The notes under the pieces are model-generated. The model ran no database searches. It was not told the DNA's origin and was given only the letters and a program-made list of their open reading frames with translations. From Nonomuraea purpurea (GTDB taxonomy: Bacteria; Actinomycetota; Actinomycetes; Streptosporangiales; Streptosporangiaceae), in NCBI RefSeq assembly GCF_042650645.1, contig NZ_JBHSBI010000009.1, positions 1 through 64,000 on the forward strand: 64,000 nucleotides of DNA, given 5' to 3'. A program made the position numbers and the translations under genes. Within the stretch, counting starts at the first letter, position 1; every line of letters begins with the position of its first letter. Of this stretch, positions 1 through 7,586 are shown piece after piece.

Positions 1-26
1 TCACCTTTCAGATTCGGGTAAGCCAT
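1..26 (-). CDS. Possible start of a gene running off the left edge
   Basis: An ATG at 26-24 on the minus strand opens a frame reading MAYPNLKG before the window ends. It overlaps the stop of the upstream ATPase remnant by one base (TGATG), and purine-rich AGGGAGG lies upstream. Only eight codons are visible, so no function can be given and the start may not be real. Confidence 0.25.
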
Positions 27-250
27 CAGGCCCAGGAACCTCCCTTCAGTTCCTCCCGGCTCAACCGGGGATACAACAGAGCGCCTCGTGGCGCACTGGC
101 GTTCGAGGTCAACTCGCTAACGATCAACTGCGCGTTGTCCACGTCCTGGTGCCCCGCACCCGACAGGATCGCTGCGACGATGCGCCGAGTCACCGGTACC
201 ACCCACGTCTCACCGGGGAAGACCATCTCGCTCAGAAACCGCTCCGTCAC
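26..250 (-). pseudogene. Truncated anti-sigma-factor-type ATPase (HATPase_c_2) remnant
   Basis: From a GTG at 250 (4-nt overlap with the upstream ORF stop) the 74-aa product has the N-terminal part of SpoIIAB/RsbW-like ATPases: an FPG start followed by a helix and the N-box SELTSNA. Full proteins are about 130-150 aa and continue as NAVRH. Here the reading frame leaves the family right after SNA. Removing one base after GCC would restore NAVRH, but that frame stops within eight codons (TGA at 63-61). This looks like a frameshifted and 3'-truncated relic. Small kinases of this type normally sit near XRE/DUF397 modules, as here. Confidence 0.55.
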
Positions 251-513
251 TGCGCCTCCTGCCAGATCTGTGAAACCGCGTCCTCGTCGTACGCAGCCAC
301 CCACCGGCCGCGACCATGCCCCCATGTGAAGATCCAGTTCTCACCTCTCAGCGCGGCCCGCACCCGCAAAGCCCCCCGCGCCCGAGGAATGGATATGTAC
401 GGCTCGTCCTTTCGAGGACACTGCACCGCCAGCGCTACCCCGAGCCGAGACAGATCCCACGTCAGTCGCATTAAGTGAACAAACCGTTCCTCATCGTGAT
501 CGATGTAGTGCAT
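247..513 (-). CDS. Small conserved actinomycete protein beside the ATPase
   Basis: 88-aa ORF with ATG at 513 and a good Shine-Dalgarno (GGGAGG) about 8 nt upstream. It ends WGHGRGRWVAAYDEDAVSQIW, a layout I associate with small proteins encoded next to anti-sigma ATPases and XRE regulators in Nonomuraea/Streptosporangium relatives. That family memory is not checked here. There is no signal peptide, membrane segment or catalytic motif. Its stop overlaps the GTG of the ATPase remnant (GTGA), so the two were translationally coupled. It is divergent from the XRE gene at 785. Function unknown. Confidence 0.6.
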   Translation of the reverse strand: MHYIDHDEERFVHLMRLTWDLSRLGVALAVQCPRKDEPYISIPRARGALRVRAALRGENWIFTWGHGRGRWVAAYDEDAVSQIWQEAQ

Positions 514-525
514 GCGTAGACCTCC

Positions 526-543
526 CTTGCTAATTGGGGCAAG
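526..543. promoter_or_regulatory. Inverted repeat in the divergent XRE/88-aa intergenic region
   Basis: CTTGC-N8-GCAAG lies in the 271-bp gap between the divergent starts at 513 and 785. It is a plausible operator for the XRE regulator, by position only. Apart from this and an AT-rich patch around 670-690, nothing else was recognised in the gap. Confidence 0.3.
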
Positions 544-784
544 AGACTGCTTCTCGGGTCTGGTCGCCCGCCTTCAAGTGCCTCTCTGCCGGAACGAGGG
601 CCAAATGGCCTGCGCTCCGACCTCGGAGAGGCAGCTTCAACGAGCTACGGCAATGATGCATCTCGCCGCATGCAATTGGCAATATCCATAATGGATGAGT
701 CAGTTTGCTTGTTGCTCGCAGGTGCGCGACCCTCGTAGGGTTCGCGAACTTGAGGCCGATGTCCGTGCAGCTTGGGGTGGACCA

Positions 785-1648
785 ATGACAGGTGAAAGTG
801 GAAGCAGCCCCACCGTGAGGCGACGCCGGCTGGCGGCCGAGTTGAGGCGTCTACGCAAGGAATCCACTCTCACCGCCGAGCAGGTTGCCGAACGGCTGGA
901 GGTGTCCCAGTCGTCGATCAGTCGCATAGAGAGCGGCCGTCGAGGCATCAAAGCGTCCGATCTCCGGCTACTCCTGGAGATCTACGGCGTTGACCACACC
1001 AAAGCAGAGGAACTACTCACGCTCGCGCGCCAGTCCCGCCAGAAAGGTTGGTGGCAAACTTACGGAGACGTCCTTCCAGAGTGGTTCCAGGTCTTGATCG
1101 GACTGGAAGTCGAGGCAGAAGGACGGCGATCGTACGACGTGGAATTGATTCCCGGCCTGCTCCAAACAGCCGACTACTACCGCGCATACCTTGCCACCCA
1201 GCCAACCAGTTTCAGCGCGGCCGAGATCGATCGAAAGATCGCGTTCAGAATGGCCCGGCAAGAGCGGATGCTTCAGGACGAGACCCGCAAGCTCTCCTTT
1301 GTCCTCAACGAGGCGAGTCTGCGGTGGGTCGCGGCAGCCGCAAGCACGGGCCCCCAGGCCCAGCTCAAGCGACTGATCGAGCTGTCCCAGCTTCCGCATC
1401 TGACCTTGCAGATTCTCCCGTTCGACGCAGCTATGCACGCTGGGATGGGCGGCGGCTTCGTCATCCTGAGCTTCACATCCCCCGACCCCGACGTGGTCTA
1501 CATCGAGAACGAGGTCAGTGGTCTCTATCTTGAAGAACCGGCCGATGTAGACAGGTATAACCTGGTCTATGACCATTTAATAGCGAAGGCTCTCAACCCG
1601 GGACAGAGCCGGAGCTTTATCGCGAAGCTAGGCAAGGAAGCGTCATGA
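785..1648 (+). CDS. XRE-family regulator with DUF5753 C-terminal domain
   Basis: A 287-aa protein if started at the ATG at 785, which has GGGTGG upstream. An in-frame ATG at 695 would add 30 residues that do not resemble the family and lacks a ribosome site. Residues ~15-70 form a helix-turn-helix of the Cro/C1 type (TAEQVAERLEVSQSSISRIE). Residues ~100-280 match the DUF5753 sensor region typical of Scr1-like actinomycete regulators, including VELIPGLLQTADYYRA and a closing VDRYNLVYDHL segment. The gene overlaps the DUF397 gene by 4 nt (ATGA). Such pairs behave as regulator/small-partner modules and have been compared with toxin-antitoxin pairs. Confidence 0.9.
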   Translation: MTGESGSSPTVRRRRLAAELRRLRKESTLTAEQVAERLEVSQSSISRIESGRRGIKASDLRLLLEIYGVDHTKAEELLTLARQSRQKGWWQTYGDVLPEWFQVLIGLEVEAEGRRSYDVELIPGLLQTADYYRAYLATQPTSFSAAEIDRKIAFRMARQERMLQDETRKLSFVLNEASLRWVAAAASTGPQAQLKRLIELSQLPHLTLQILPFDAAMHAGMGGGFVILSFTSPDPDVVYIENEVSGLYLEEPADVDRYNLVYDHLIAKALNPGQSRSFIAKLGKEAS

Positions 1649-1875
1649 ACGATACCCCCAGCATCGATGGTGACCCAACGCCTCTCATTTGGCGCAAGTC
1701 GAGCTTGAGCAACGCCAGCGGCGACTGCGTAGAGATCGCAACGTTGCCCAATGGCGGAGTTGCCGTGCGTGACAGCAAGAACCCTCAAGGGCCACACCTT
1801 CGGTTCAGCGCGTCCGAGTGGGGCGCTTTCATCGGGGGGGCGAAGGCAGGCGAATTCGACTCGCCGTCTGCCTAA
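1645..1875 (+). CDS. DUF397 protein
   Basis: 76 aa, with the canonical DUF397 pattern: WRKSSLSNASGDCVEIA near the start, VAVRDSKNP in the middle and FSASEWGAFIGGAKAGEFD at the end. It is translationally coupled to the XRE regulator (ATGA at 1645-1648), the standard arrangement for this family. The partner relationship is family knowledge; the biochemical role is unsettled. Confidence 0.93.
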   Translation: MNDTPSIDGDPTPLIWRKSSLSNASGDCVEIATLPNGGVAVRDSKNPQGPHLRFSASEWGAFIGGAKAGEFDSPSA

Positions 1876-1895
1876 ACAGTGCGTCAGCCGAAGAG

Positions 1896-1940
1896 CGCCC
1901 GATCGTCTGTACGGCGATCGGGCGTGTTCGTGTGTGTTTG
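1896..1940 (+). terminator. Hairpin terminator after DUF397
   Basis: A perfect 10-bp stem (CGCCCGATCG at 1896-1905 and CGATCGGGCG at 1915-1924) with a 9-nt loop, followed by a T/G-rich run. It lies 20 nt after the DUF397 stop. Confidence 0.75.
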
Positions 1941-2162
1941 AGGGAAGCCAAAAGAGGCTGGATTACGTCTTGGCCAGGGGCTCCGCTGCGGAGTAATGGT
2001 CTCGCGCTCCAGGCGGCAGGGCTGTAGCCGACGCGGCGGAGGTGATCATTCCGTCTGCCCCTCGGCCGAACGTCTCGCCATATCCCCGCCCCCGCCGTAG
2101 TCCCCTGCCGCCCGTCTCGCCACCGTATTAAGGCACGGTCAGGCACTGGAGAAAGGCCCTTC

Positions 2163-3350
2163 ATGGTCGAGATCGCGCAGCCGGACGCGCAGATGGTCAA
2201 GCAGCTGTCTGCGCGTCTGGTCGAGGACCTGCGCGCCCGGGGGCGGCTCACCACCCGCGAGTGGGAGCAGGCCCTGTACGCGGTTCCCCGATACCGGTTC
2301 GTGCCCGCCACGGCTTGGGTCGTGGCCAACCATGCCGGCGCGCCGACGGGCCTCATCGACGCGAGCAAGGACCGCGACGGCTGGCTGGAGGCGATCTACT
2401 CCGACACCTCCGTGATCCTGCAGGAGGACGACGGGGCAGGCGATCCGACGGCCGGAACAGGGAACTTCACCTCCTCGGTGTCGGCACCCGGCATCGTCGT
2501 GCCGTTCCTTGAGCTGCTGGAGCCCCAGCCCGGCGACCGGGTCCTGGACGTGGGCACGGGATCGGGCTGGACAGCCGCACTGCTGTCGTGGCGGGCGGGC
2601 CAGGACGGGGTCACGTCCATCGAAGTAGACCCCGAGGTCGCGGGTCAGGCGGAGGCCAACCTGCGGGCGGCCGGGTTCGCCCCCCACCTGCTCGTCGGCG
2701 ACGGCCTCAAGGGATGCCCAGACCGGGCCCCGTTCGACCACGTGCACGTCACGGCCGGGGCAAGCCGGATCCCCATCGCCTGGATCGAACAGACCAGGCC
2801 GGGTGGGACGATCGTGCTGCCGTGGCACGTCGGCGGGCGCGTCGGCCATATGGTGCGGCTCACGGTCACAGGCGAGTCCACGGCCGTCGGCTCGTTCCAC
2901 GGACCGGCCAGCTACATGATGGTCCGCTCCCAGCGGTACAACACGACCTGGAACGCCCACCACGACGGCGAGGCCGACCGAACCACCACGCGCATCGATC
3001 CTCGCAGGGTGATCGAAGCGGACGCCGGCGCGTCGCTCATGAGCGCGGCGCTCGCGCCCCGAATCGGCTGGCACGCCAAGACCGGGCCGACCGGCACGTC
3101 ACTGATGCTGTTCGAGCTGGACGATCAGAACGGCTCATGGGCGGCGTGCTACCGGCAGCCCGGCCGCGATGACAATGAGGTACTCCAATACGGTGAGCGG
3201 CAATTGTGGGATGAGGTCGCCGACGCGTATCTGCAGTGGCTGGCACTGGGCAGTCCCGGCGCCGAACGCTTCGGCCTCACCGTGAACCCGGACGGGGTAC
3301 ACGTGTGGCTCGACCACCCTGGCGGCCCGTCGTGGAGCCTGCCCACATAG
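2163..3350 (+). CDS. Protein-L-isoaspartate O-methyltransferase-like SAM enzyme
   Basis: 395 aa, ATG at 2163 with GGAGAAAGG upstream. Residues ~75-220 are a class I SAM methyltransferase fold of PCMT type: the SAM loop LDVGTGSGWTAALL, the following VTSIEVD acidic strand, and FDHVHVTAG as motif II. The C-terminal ~170 residues (from ~225) are the long extension seen in actinomycete PCMT homologues that occur singly or beside RiPP genes, and longer than the ~210-aa repair enzyme. No precursor-peptide gene is adjacent, so protein repair or modification of an unlinked substrate are both possible. It stands alone between a terminator and an IS remnant. Confidence 0.82.
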   Translation: MVEIAQPDAQMVKQLSARLVEDLRARGRLTTREWEQALYAVPRYRFVPATAWVVANHAGAPTGLIDASKDRDGWLEAIYSDTSVILQEDDGAGDPTAGTGNFTSSVSAPGIVVPFLELLEPQPGDRVLDVGTGSGWTAALLSWRAGQDGVTSIEVDPEVAGQAEANLRAAGFAPHLLVGDGLKGCPDRAPFDHVHVTAGASRIPIAWIEQTRPGGTIVLPWHVGGRVGHMVRLTVTGESTAVGSFHGPASYMMVRSQRYNTTWNAHHDGEADRTTTRIDPRRVIEADAGASLMSAALAPRIGWHAKTGPTGTSLMLFELDDQNGSWAACYRQPGRDDNEVLQYGERQLWDEVADAYLQWLALGSPGAERFGLTVNPDGVHVWLDHPGGPSWSLPT

Positions 3351-3355
3351 CGACA

Positions 3356-3889
3356 TCAGCCCTCTTGCCGCTGTGTGTCCCCCCAGTGCATGCAGCGGGT
3401 GAGTACCCTATCCTTCAGCACCTGCTCGAAACGCCAAGATGATCTATTCCAAGCAGTCAGTGATCGTAGGGCGGTTTGTCCGGTGGCGTCGTTGTGCCAG
3501 ATCGCGGCGGTCAGCGCGAGGATGCGTTGCATGACGCGGGCTATGACCCCTCCGGGTGTGCGCCCTCGGTGCCGTTCGAGGTCAAGCTGTCCTTTGAAGG
3601 TCTCGTTGATCGATTCGATGACCTGCCGCAGTGGCTTGAACAGGGCTGCAGGCCGTTCCCGTTCACCTTTACGGGCCGGCCGCAGCAACTGGACTCCACG
3701 CTCGGACAGTTCGCGTTCGAAACCACGGCCGAAGTAGTTCTTGTCGCCGATGAGAGTCTGTCGGGGGCGCTCTCGCAGAAGCTCGCATTCGGCTGCCAGG
3801 AGGTCAAGGAGGGTCTCGCGTTCGTCGGCCTTGGCCCCGGTGTCCACGCCGTTCGCCATAAGACGATCTTGGACGCCCTCGTTCTCGTC
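3356..3889 (-). pseudogene. 5'-truncated IS982-family transposase remnant
   Basis: On the minus strand the frame encodes the C-terminal half of an IS982-type DDE transposase: GAKADERETLL, then LIGDKNYFGRGFE (second catalytic Asp region), then VIESINETFKGQLDLERH (catalytic Glu region) and a closing IWHN...RSLTAW. The N-terminal half with the first Asp is absent. Homology fades by about 3838-3889, where the 20-bp direct repeat and the start region of the rightward gene begin. No terminal inverted repeats were identified, so the element cannot be active. Confidence 0.75.
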
Positions 3890-3908
3890 TCCGCAGGCAC
3901 CCCTTGGA
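3889..3908. repeat. 20-bp direct repeat, copy 1
   Basis: CTCCGCAGGCACCCCTTGGA, repeated perfectly at 4337-4356. The two copies bracket the deoxyribosyltransferase-like gene, and this copy sits at the point where the IS982 remnant loses homology. Confidence 0.9.
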
Positions 3909-3929
3909 CCACACCACCAGGAGGAATCA

Positions 3930-4319
3930 GTGTCATACCCGCAACTGCTCACCCCCGAGGAGAAGCTCGCCGACGCGAAGAAGCTGTTGAGCCTCCCGCG
4001 TATCGTCGTGATCTGCGGCTCCACCCGTTTCATGACCGAGATGAACGAGGCCGATCTGCGGGAGACCAAAGTCGGAAAGATTGTCGTCAAACCGGGCTGT
4101 GACATGAAGTCGGCGCACGAACTTTGGTCCGATCCTGTCGAGGCCGAGGCGCTGAAGGTTCGACTCGACGATCTGCACCGGGCGAAGATCCGGCTTGCTG
4201 ATGAGGTGCTCGTAGTCGGCGACTACATCGGAGACAGCACCCGAGCCGAAATCGCCTACGCCCGGTCGCTGGGCAAGCCCGTGCGGTTCACGCACCCCGA
4301 AGTCGACCCTGACGCCTGA
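3930..4319 (+). CDS. Nucleoside 2-deoxyribosyltransferase-like / DUF4406-like protein
   Basis: 129 aa from a GTG at 3930 with a strong AGGAGGAA 4 nt upstream; further upstream the frame runs through the transposase remnant. The core IVVICGSTRF, then LDDLHRAKIRLADEVLVVGDYIGDSTRAEIAYARSLGKPV, is the pattern of small Rossmann-like deoxyribosyltransferase relatives (nucleotide-binding GSTRF, acidic D..D..E face). Such genes are frequent in phages and mobile regions. Its placement between perfect 20-bp direct repeats beside a broken IS suggests acquisition. The substrate is unknown. Confidence 0.75.
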   Translation: MSYPQLLTPEEKLADAKKLLSLPRIVVICGSTRFMTEMNEADLRETKVGKIVVKPGCDMKSAHELWSDPVEAEALKVRLDDLHRAKIRLADEVLVVGDYIGDSTRAEIAYARSLGKPVRFTHPEVDPDA

Positions 4320-4336
4320 CCGCCCACCCCCACACC

Positions 4337-4356
4337 CTCCGCAGGCACCCCTTGGA
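4337..4356. repeat. 20-bp direct repeat, copy 2
   Basis: Identical to 3889-3908 and 17 nt after the stop of the deoxyribosyltransferase-like gene. The rest of 4357-4504 shows no recognisable feature. Confidence 0.9.
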
Positions 4357-4504
4357 ACTGATCATCTGGGGCTGATCAGCCCGCGCTCGATTTCGTCGTG
4401 CCCCCGACATTCACGTGCGGGTTCGGCAGGCAACCTCCTGGAGATCTCTTGCCGGTCGGCCCCAGTGCCCCATCCTGGCCCCGGACGACCGCCGGCGGGC
4501 TCGG

Positions 4505-5302
4505 TCAGGTGAAGTTGGCGAGGATGGTGGCGTAGTCGAGCATTTGCCCGGCCGCCTGGCGTCCCGTTTCCACCGTGCCCGCCGCCTTGACCTCGCCGTA
4601 AAGCGCCCCGATGTGCTGCACCACGGCTTCTCGCACCGCTGCGGCGTCGCGTTTGACGAGGCCGGCGAGCATGGCGCGGTGGTGGGGGTCGAAGCGTTCG
4701 TCGGCATGGCCGAGTGCGAGCGTGTGCGCCCGGAACTCCCTCATCTGCGGCACCAGCGCCAGGTACATCTGCAGGAGCAGGTCGTTGTGCGCCGCGCGGA
4801 TCAGGCTCTCGTGGACCTGCTCGTCGGTGTGCACCAGCACGTCGAGGTCGCCCTTGCGGCGGGCCGCCTCGTGTTCGCGGCAGCGGGCGGCCACCGCGTC
4901 GATGTCGGCCTGGGTGGCGCGAACGCAGGCCAGGCCCGACGCTGCCAGTTCAAGCCCGATCCTGGCCTCGAGGACCTCGCCGATGGCCGGGCCCTGGGTG
5001 GCGCTCCAGTGCACGAACTGCGGCGTCGGCTCCGGCTCCGTGCGGTGCCGGACGAACGTGCCGCGCCCCCGCACCACGTCGAGCACGCCCAGCGTGTGGA
5101 GTTTGCGGATGGCCTCGCGCAGCGAACTGCGGCCGACCTGGAGTTGGCGGGCCAGCTCGGGCTCTGAGGGCAGCCGGTCGCCGGGACGCAGGGTGCCGGA
5201 GTCGATCTCGGCCAGCAACTGCTCGGCGATGACGTCGGGCAGGGGGGTGCGAGCGAGCGGCTCGTACCGAACAACCTGGTCATGTGTCTGCTCGGTGCTC
5301 AC
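4505..5302 (-). CDS. GntR/FadR-subfamily transcriptional regulator
   Basis: 265 aa from a GTG at 5302. Residues ~15-80 form the GntR winged helix (PLPDVIAEQLLAEIDSGTLR, LPSEPELARQLQVGRSSLREAIRKL, VRGRGTFVR). Residues ~95-250 are an FCD all-helical ligand domain with metal-binding-type His positions (HESLIRAAHNDLLLQ and FDPHHRAMLAGL). It is divergent from the catabolic operon starting at 5381 and is its likely repressor. A FadR-type site lies in the shared intergenic region. Its ligand is presumably the substrate of the molybdenum-hydroxylase pathway. Confidence 0.88.
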   Translation of the reverse strand: MSTEQTHDQVVRYEPLARTPLPDVIAEQLLAEIDSGTLRPGDRLPSEPELARQLQVGRSSLREAIRKLHTLGVLDVVRGRGTFVRHRTEPEPTPQFVHWSATQGPAIGEVLEARIGLELAASGLACVRATQADIDAVAARCREHEAARRKGDLDVLVHTDEQVHESLIRAAHNDLLLQMYLALVPQMREFRAHTLALGHADERFDPHHRAMLAGLVKRDAAAVREAVVQHIGALYGEVKAAGTVETGRQAAGQMLDYATILANFT

Positions 5303-5323
5303 CGGATCATTCTGCCATATCCG

Positions 5324-5352
5324 TTGACTGATGTCAGACAACAGACTAGTTT
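5324..5352 (+). promoter_or_regulatory. Promoter with embedded FadR-type operator
   Basis: TTGACT (5324-5329), a 17-bp spacer and TAGTTT (5347-5352) form a plausible sigma-70-type promoter for the rightward operon. The spacer contains ATGTCAGACAA (5331-5341), which fits the GntR/FadR core GT-N3-AC. Binding there would occlude RNA polymerase, consistent with repression by the divergent regulator. Confidence 0.55.
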
Positions 5353-5380
5353 GCCTGGTTAATCCGGAAGGGGTGATCTC

Positions 5381-6403
5381 GTGATCAAGGTCGGTGTCCG
5401 CTTCCCGCCCGCCACCAGGGCGGATCAGATCGCCGAGGAGGTGCGGCGGGCCGAACGCCACGGGTTCGACGTCGCCTGGATCGCCGACTCCCAGCTGTTG
5501 TGGCGTGACGTGTACGCGGCGATGGCGGTCGCCGCCACCAGGACGGAACGCATCGCGCTCGCCACCGCCGTGACCAACGTCGTCACCCGGCACCCGACCG
5601 TGGTGGCCTCCGGCATCAACACGGTGGCGGAACTGGCCCCCGGGCGCGTCATCCTGGGCCTGGGCACCGGCGACAGCTCGGTCAAGCCCATGGGCGCACG
5701 TCCCTCGAAGCGGGCCGAGCTCCGGGCGGCGATCGAGCAGATCCGCGCCCTGCTGGGCGGCGGCGAATGGCAGTACGGCGAGCGCCGCCTGCGCCTGCGT
5801 GACGCCGGAGGTCCGGTGCCCGTGCACATCGCGGCCAGCGGACCGCGGACGCTGGAGCTGGCCGGGGAGATCGCCGACGGCGTGGTCACCCTGGCCGGGA
5901 TCTCGCCGGAAACCCTCGCCCAGACCAGGCAGGCAGTGCTCAAGGGCGCTGAGAGCCGCCCGCAGGGGGAGGGCGGCTTCGAATTCACTGTCGGGGCGTT
6001 CTGCAAGGTCACCGACGACCTCGAACGCGACGCCGCCGTGCTCAAGCCCATATGCCTGCACATGGCCACCATCGGCGGCCAGGACTTCCTGCGGATCGCG
6101 GGCATCGACCTGGCTCCGCCGCCGCACATCCCCGAGGTCTATCCGGACATGGTCCACGCCGAGGACTGGGAGCTGGCCATCCGGCACGCGTCCAAGTGGG
6201 TGACGGACGAGATGGCGGTACGGTTCGCGCGCACGTTCTGTCTGTTCGGCACCGTGGACGACATCGTGGAGCGGGCCAGGCGGGCGGTCGAACTCGGCGC
6301 CACCGGCTTCTACCTTCGGCACGTCGGCAACTACACGCTGCCGAGCGAGCTGATCGAGAGCTTCGGCGGCGACGTCCTCCCACGCCTGCGGGAGCTGACA
6401 TGA
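5381..6403 (+). CDS. LLM-class flavin/F420-dependent oxidoreductase
   Basis: 340 aa, GTG at 5381 with GGAAGGGG upstream. It is a luciferase-like TIM barrel with the MER/F420-dependent pattern: VGVRFPP at the start, FDVAWIADSQLLWRDVY, LATAVTNVVTRHPTVVA, GRVILGLGTGDS (cofactor phosphate loop) and PVHIAASGPRTLELAGEIADGVV near the middle. These enzymes reduce or oxygenate small substrates with FMN or F420; the sequence does not settle which. First gene of a six-gene operon; its stop overlaps the M20 start (ATGA at 6400). Confidence 0.88.
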   Translation: MIKVGVRFPPATRADQIAEEVRRAERHGFDVAWIADSQLLWRDVYAAMAVAATRTERIALATAVTNVVTRHPTVVASGINTVAELAPGRVILGLGTGDSSVKPMGARPSKRAELRAAIEQIRALLGGGEWQYGERRLRLRDAGGPVPVHIAASGPRTLELAGEIADGVVTLAGISPETLAQTRQAVLKGAESRPQGEGGFEFTVGAFCKVTDDLERDAAVLKPICLHMATIGGQDFLRIAGIDLAPPPHIPEVYPDMVHAEDWELAIRHASKWVTDEMAVRFARTFCLFGTVDDIVERARRAVELGATGFYLRHVGNYTLPSELIESFGGDVLPRLRELT

Positions 6404-7581
6404 GCGGCGAGCGGGGTGCCGGCGTGAGCGGTGAGTACGTCGTGGACGTGCTGGCCGAGTTGGCCCGTGTGCCCTCCGCTGTCCCCCTGGGCGCCGACAC
6501 GCTGATCGCGCCCGACCACCCCATCCTGGTCAACTACGTCCGCAACCACCTGCGTCCGATGTTCGTGGAGACGGGTGCGGGCGACATCATCGACCTGCCT
6601 GCGGGCCAGTTCGCCGTCCGGTTCGGCGACGGCGACGGCCCTGTGCTGGCGCTCATGGCCTACACCCCGACCCAGCACCACAACCTGATGACCGACCCCT
6701 GGTCGGGCGAGATCAGGGAGTTCGACGGCGAGCCCTGTCTGTACGGCCAGGGCGTGTCGCAGAACAAGGCCCACCAGGCGTGCCTGCTGGACCTGGCGCG
6801 CTGGCTCGTCCAGGAGCGGGTGGAGCTGCACGGGACGCTGCTGCTGTGCGTGAACAACGAGGGCCGCAGCAGCCACGACTGTTCGCGGGCCATCCTCGAC
6901 GCCCTCCCGCACCGCCCCGACCTGGTCATCCAGCTCTTCTGCACGGGGTTCGAGGTGTCGGTCGGCAATCGCGGCCGGGTGGACGTGATCGTCGACATCA
7001 CCGGCACCGCGACCCACTCGTCGTCCCCGCCGGATCAGGGCCGGGTCATCGACGTCGCCGCCGACGTGGTGACAAGGCTGCGCGAGCTCGACGCGGTCGT
7101 CAAGGCCCGCGCCAAGCACCCGCGACTCGGCCGCGAGCAGGTGGTGCCGTACCTGGTCAGCTACGAGCCGCTGGCCCCGCACACGCTGCCCGCCACCGCG
7201 CGCATCACCGTCGACCGGCGGCTGCTGCCGGGCACCGACCCGCAGCAGGCGGCCGAGGAGATCGCGGCGGCGCTGGCGGGGATCGACGGCTGCCGGGTCA
7301 GGCCGGGGGTGACGATGCTGCCCGCCTACCTGCCGCCCGAGCGCCGCGACGTGCTGGCCGCGCTCGACTCCGCCGTCCGCGACCGTCTGGGGGAGGTCAG
7401 GCACGGCGTCTACGGGGGGTCGTTCGACGCGGGAGGACCGTCGGAGCGCGGCATTCCCACCGTCATGTTCGGGGTGCCCGCCGAGGGAGACCTGCTCGGC
7501 GACGACTTCGTCCGGCTGTCCGCCGTACGAGACGAGGCCGCCGTGCTTCGTCAGACCGTCACCCGCTTCCTGAGGAAGTGA
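6400..7581 (+). CDS. M20-family hydrolase homologue with altered metal-site motifs
   Basis: 393 aa, ATG at 6400 overlapping the previous stop. The fold is M20/ArgE-DapE-like: the lid/dimerisation domain shows ITGTATHSSSP and the C-terminus shows GVYGGSFDAGGPSERGIPTVMFG. The usual metal ligands are not evident. The HxD strand reads ALMAYTPTQHHNLM, the GRGxxDxKG segment reads GQGVSQNKAH, the EEE segment reads NNEGRSSH, and the final His is replaced around GDLLGDDFVRL. It may use a different metal set or be non-hydrolytic. By context it processes an amide or ring-opened intermediate of the heterocycle pathway. Confidence 0.75.
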   Translation: MSGERGAGVSGEYVVDVLAELARVPSAVPLGADTLIAPDHPILVNYVRNHLRPMFVETGAGDIIDLPAGQFAVRFGDGDGPVLALMAYTPTQHHNLMTDPWSGEIREFDGEPCLYGQGVSQNKAHQACLLDLARWLVQERVELHGTLLLCVNNEGRSSHDCSRAILDALPHRPDLVIQLFCTGFEVSVGNRGRVDVIVDITGTATHSSSPPDQGRVIDVAADVVTRLRELDAVVKARAKHPRLGREQVVPYLVSYEPLAPHTLPATARITVDRRLLPGTDPQQAAEEIAAALAGIDGCRVRPGVTMLPAYLPPERRDVLAALDSAVRDRLGEVRHGVYGGSFDAGGPSERGIPTVMFGVPAEGDLLGDDFVRLSAVRDEAAVLRQTVTRFLRK

Positions 7582-7586
7582 CCGCC

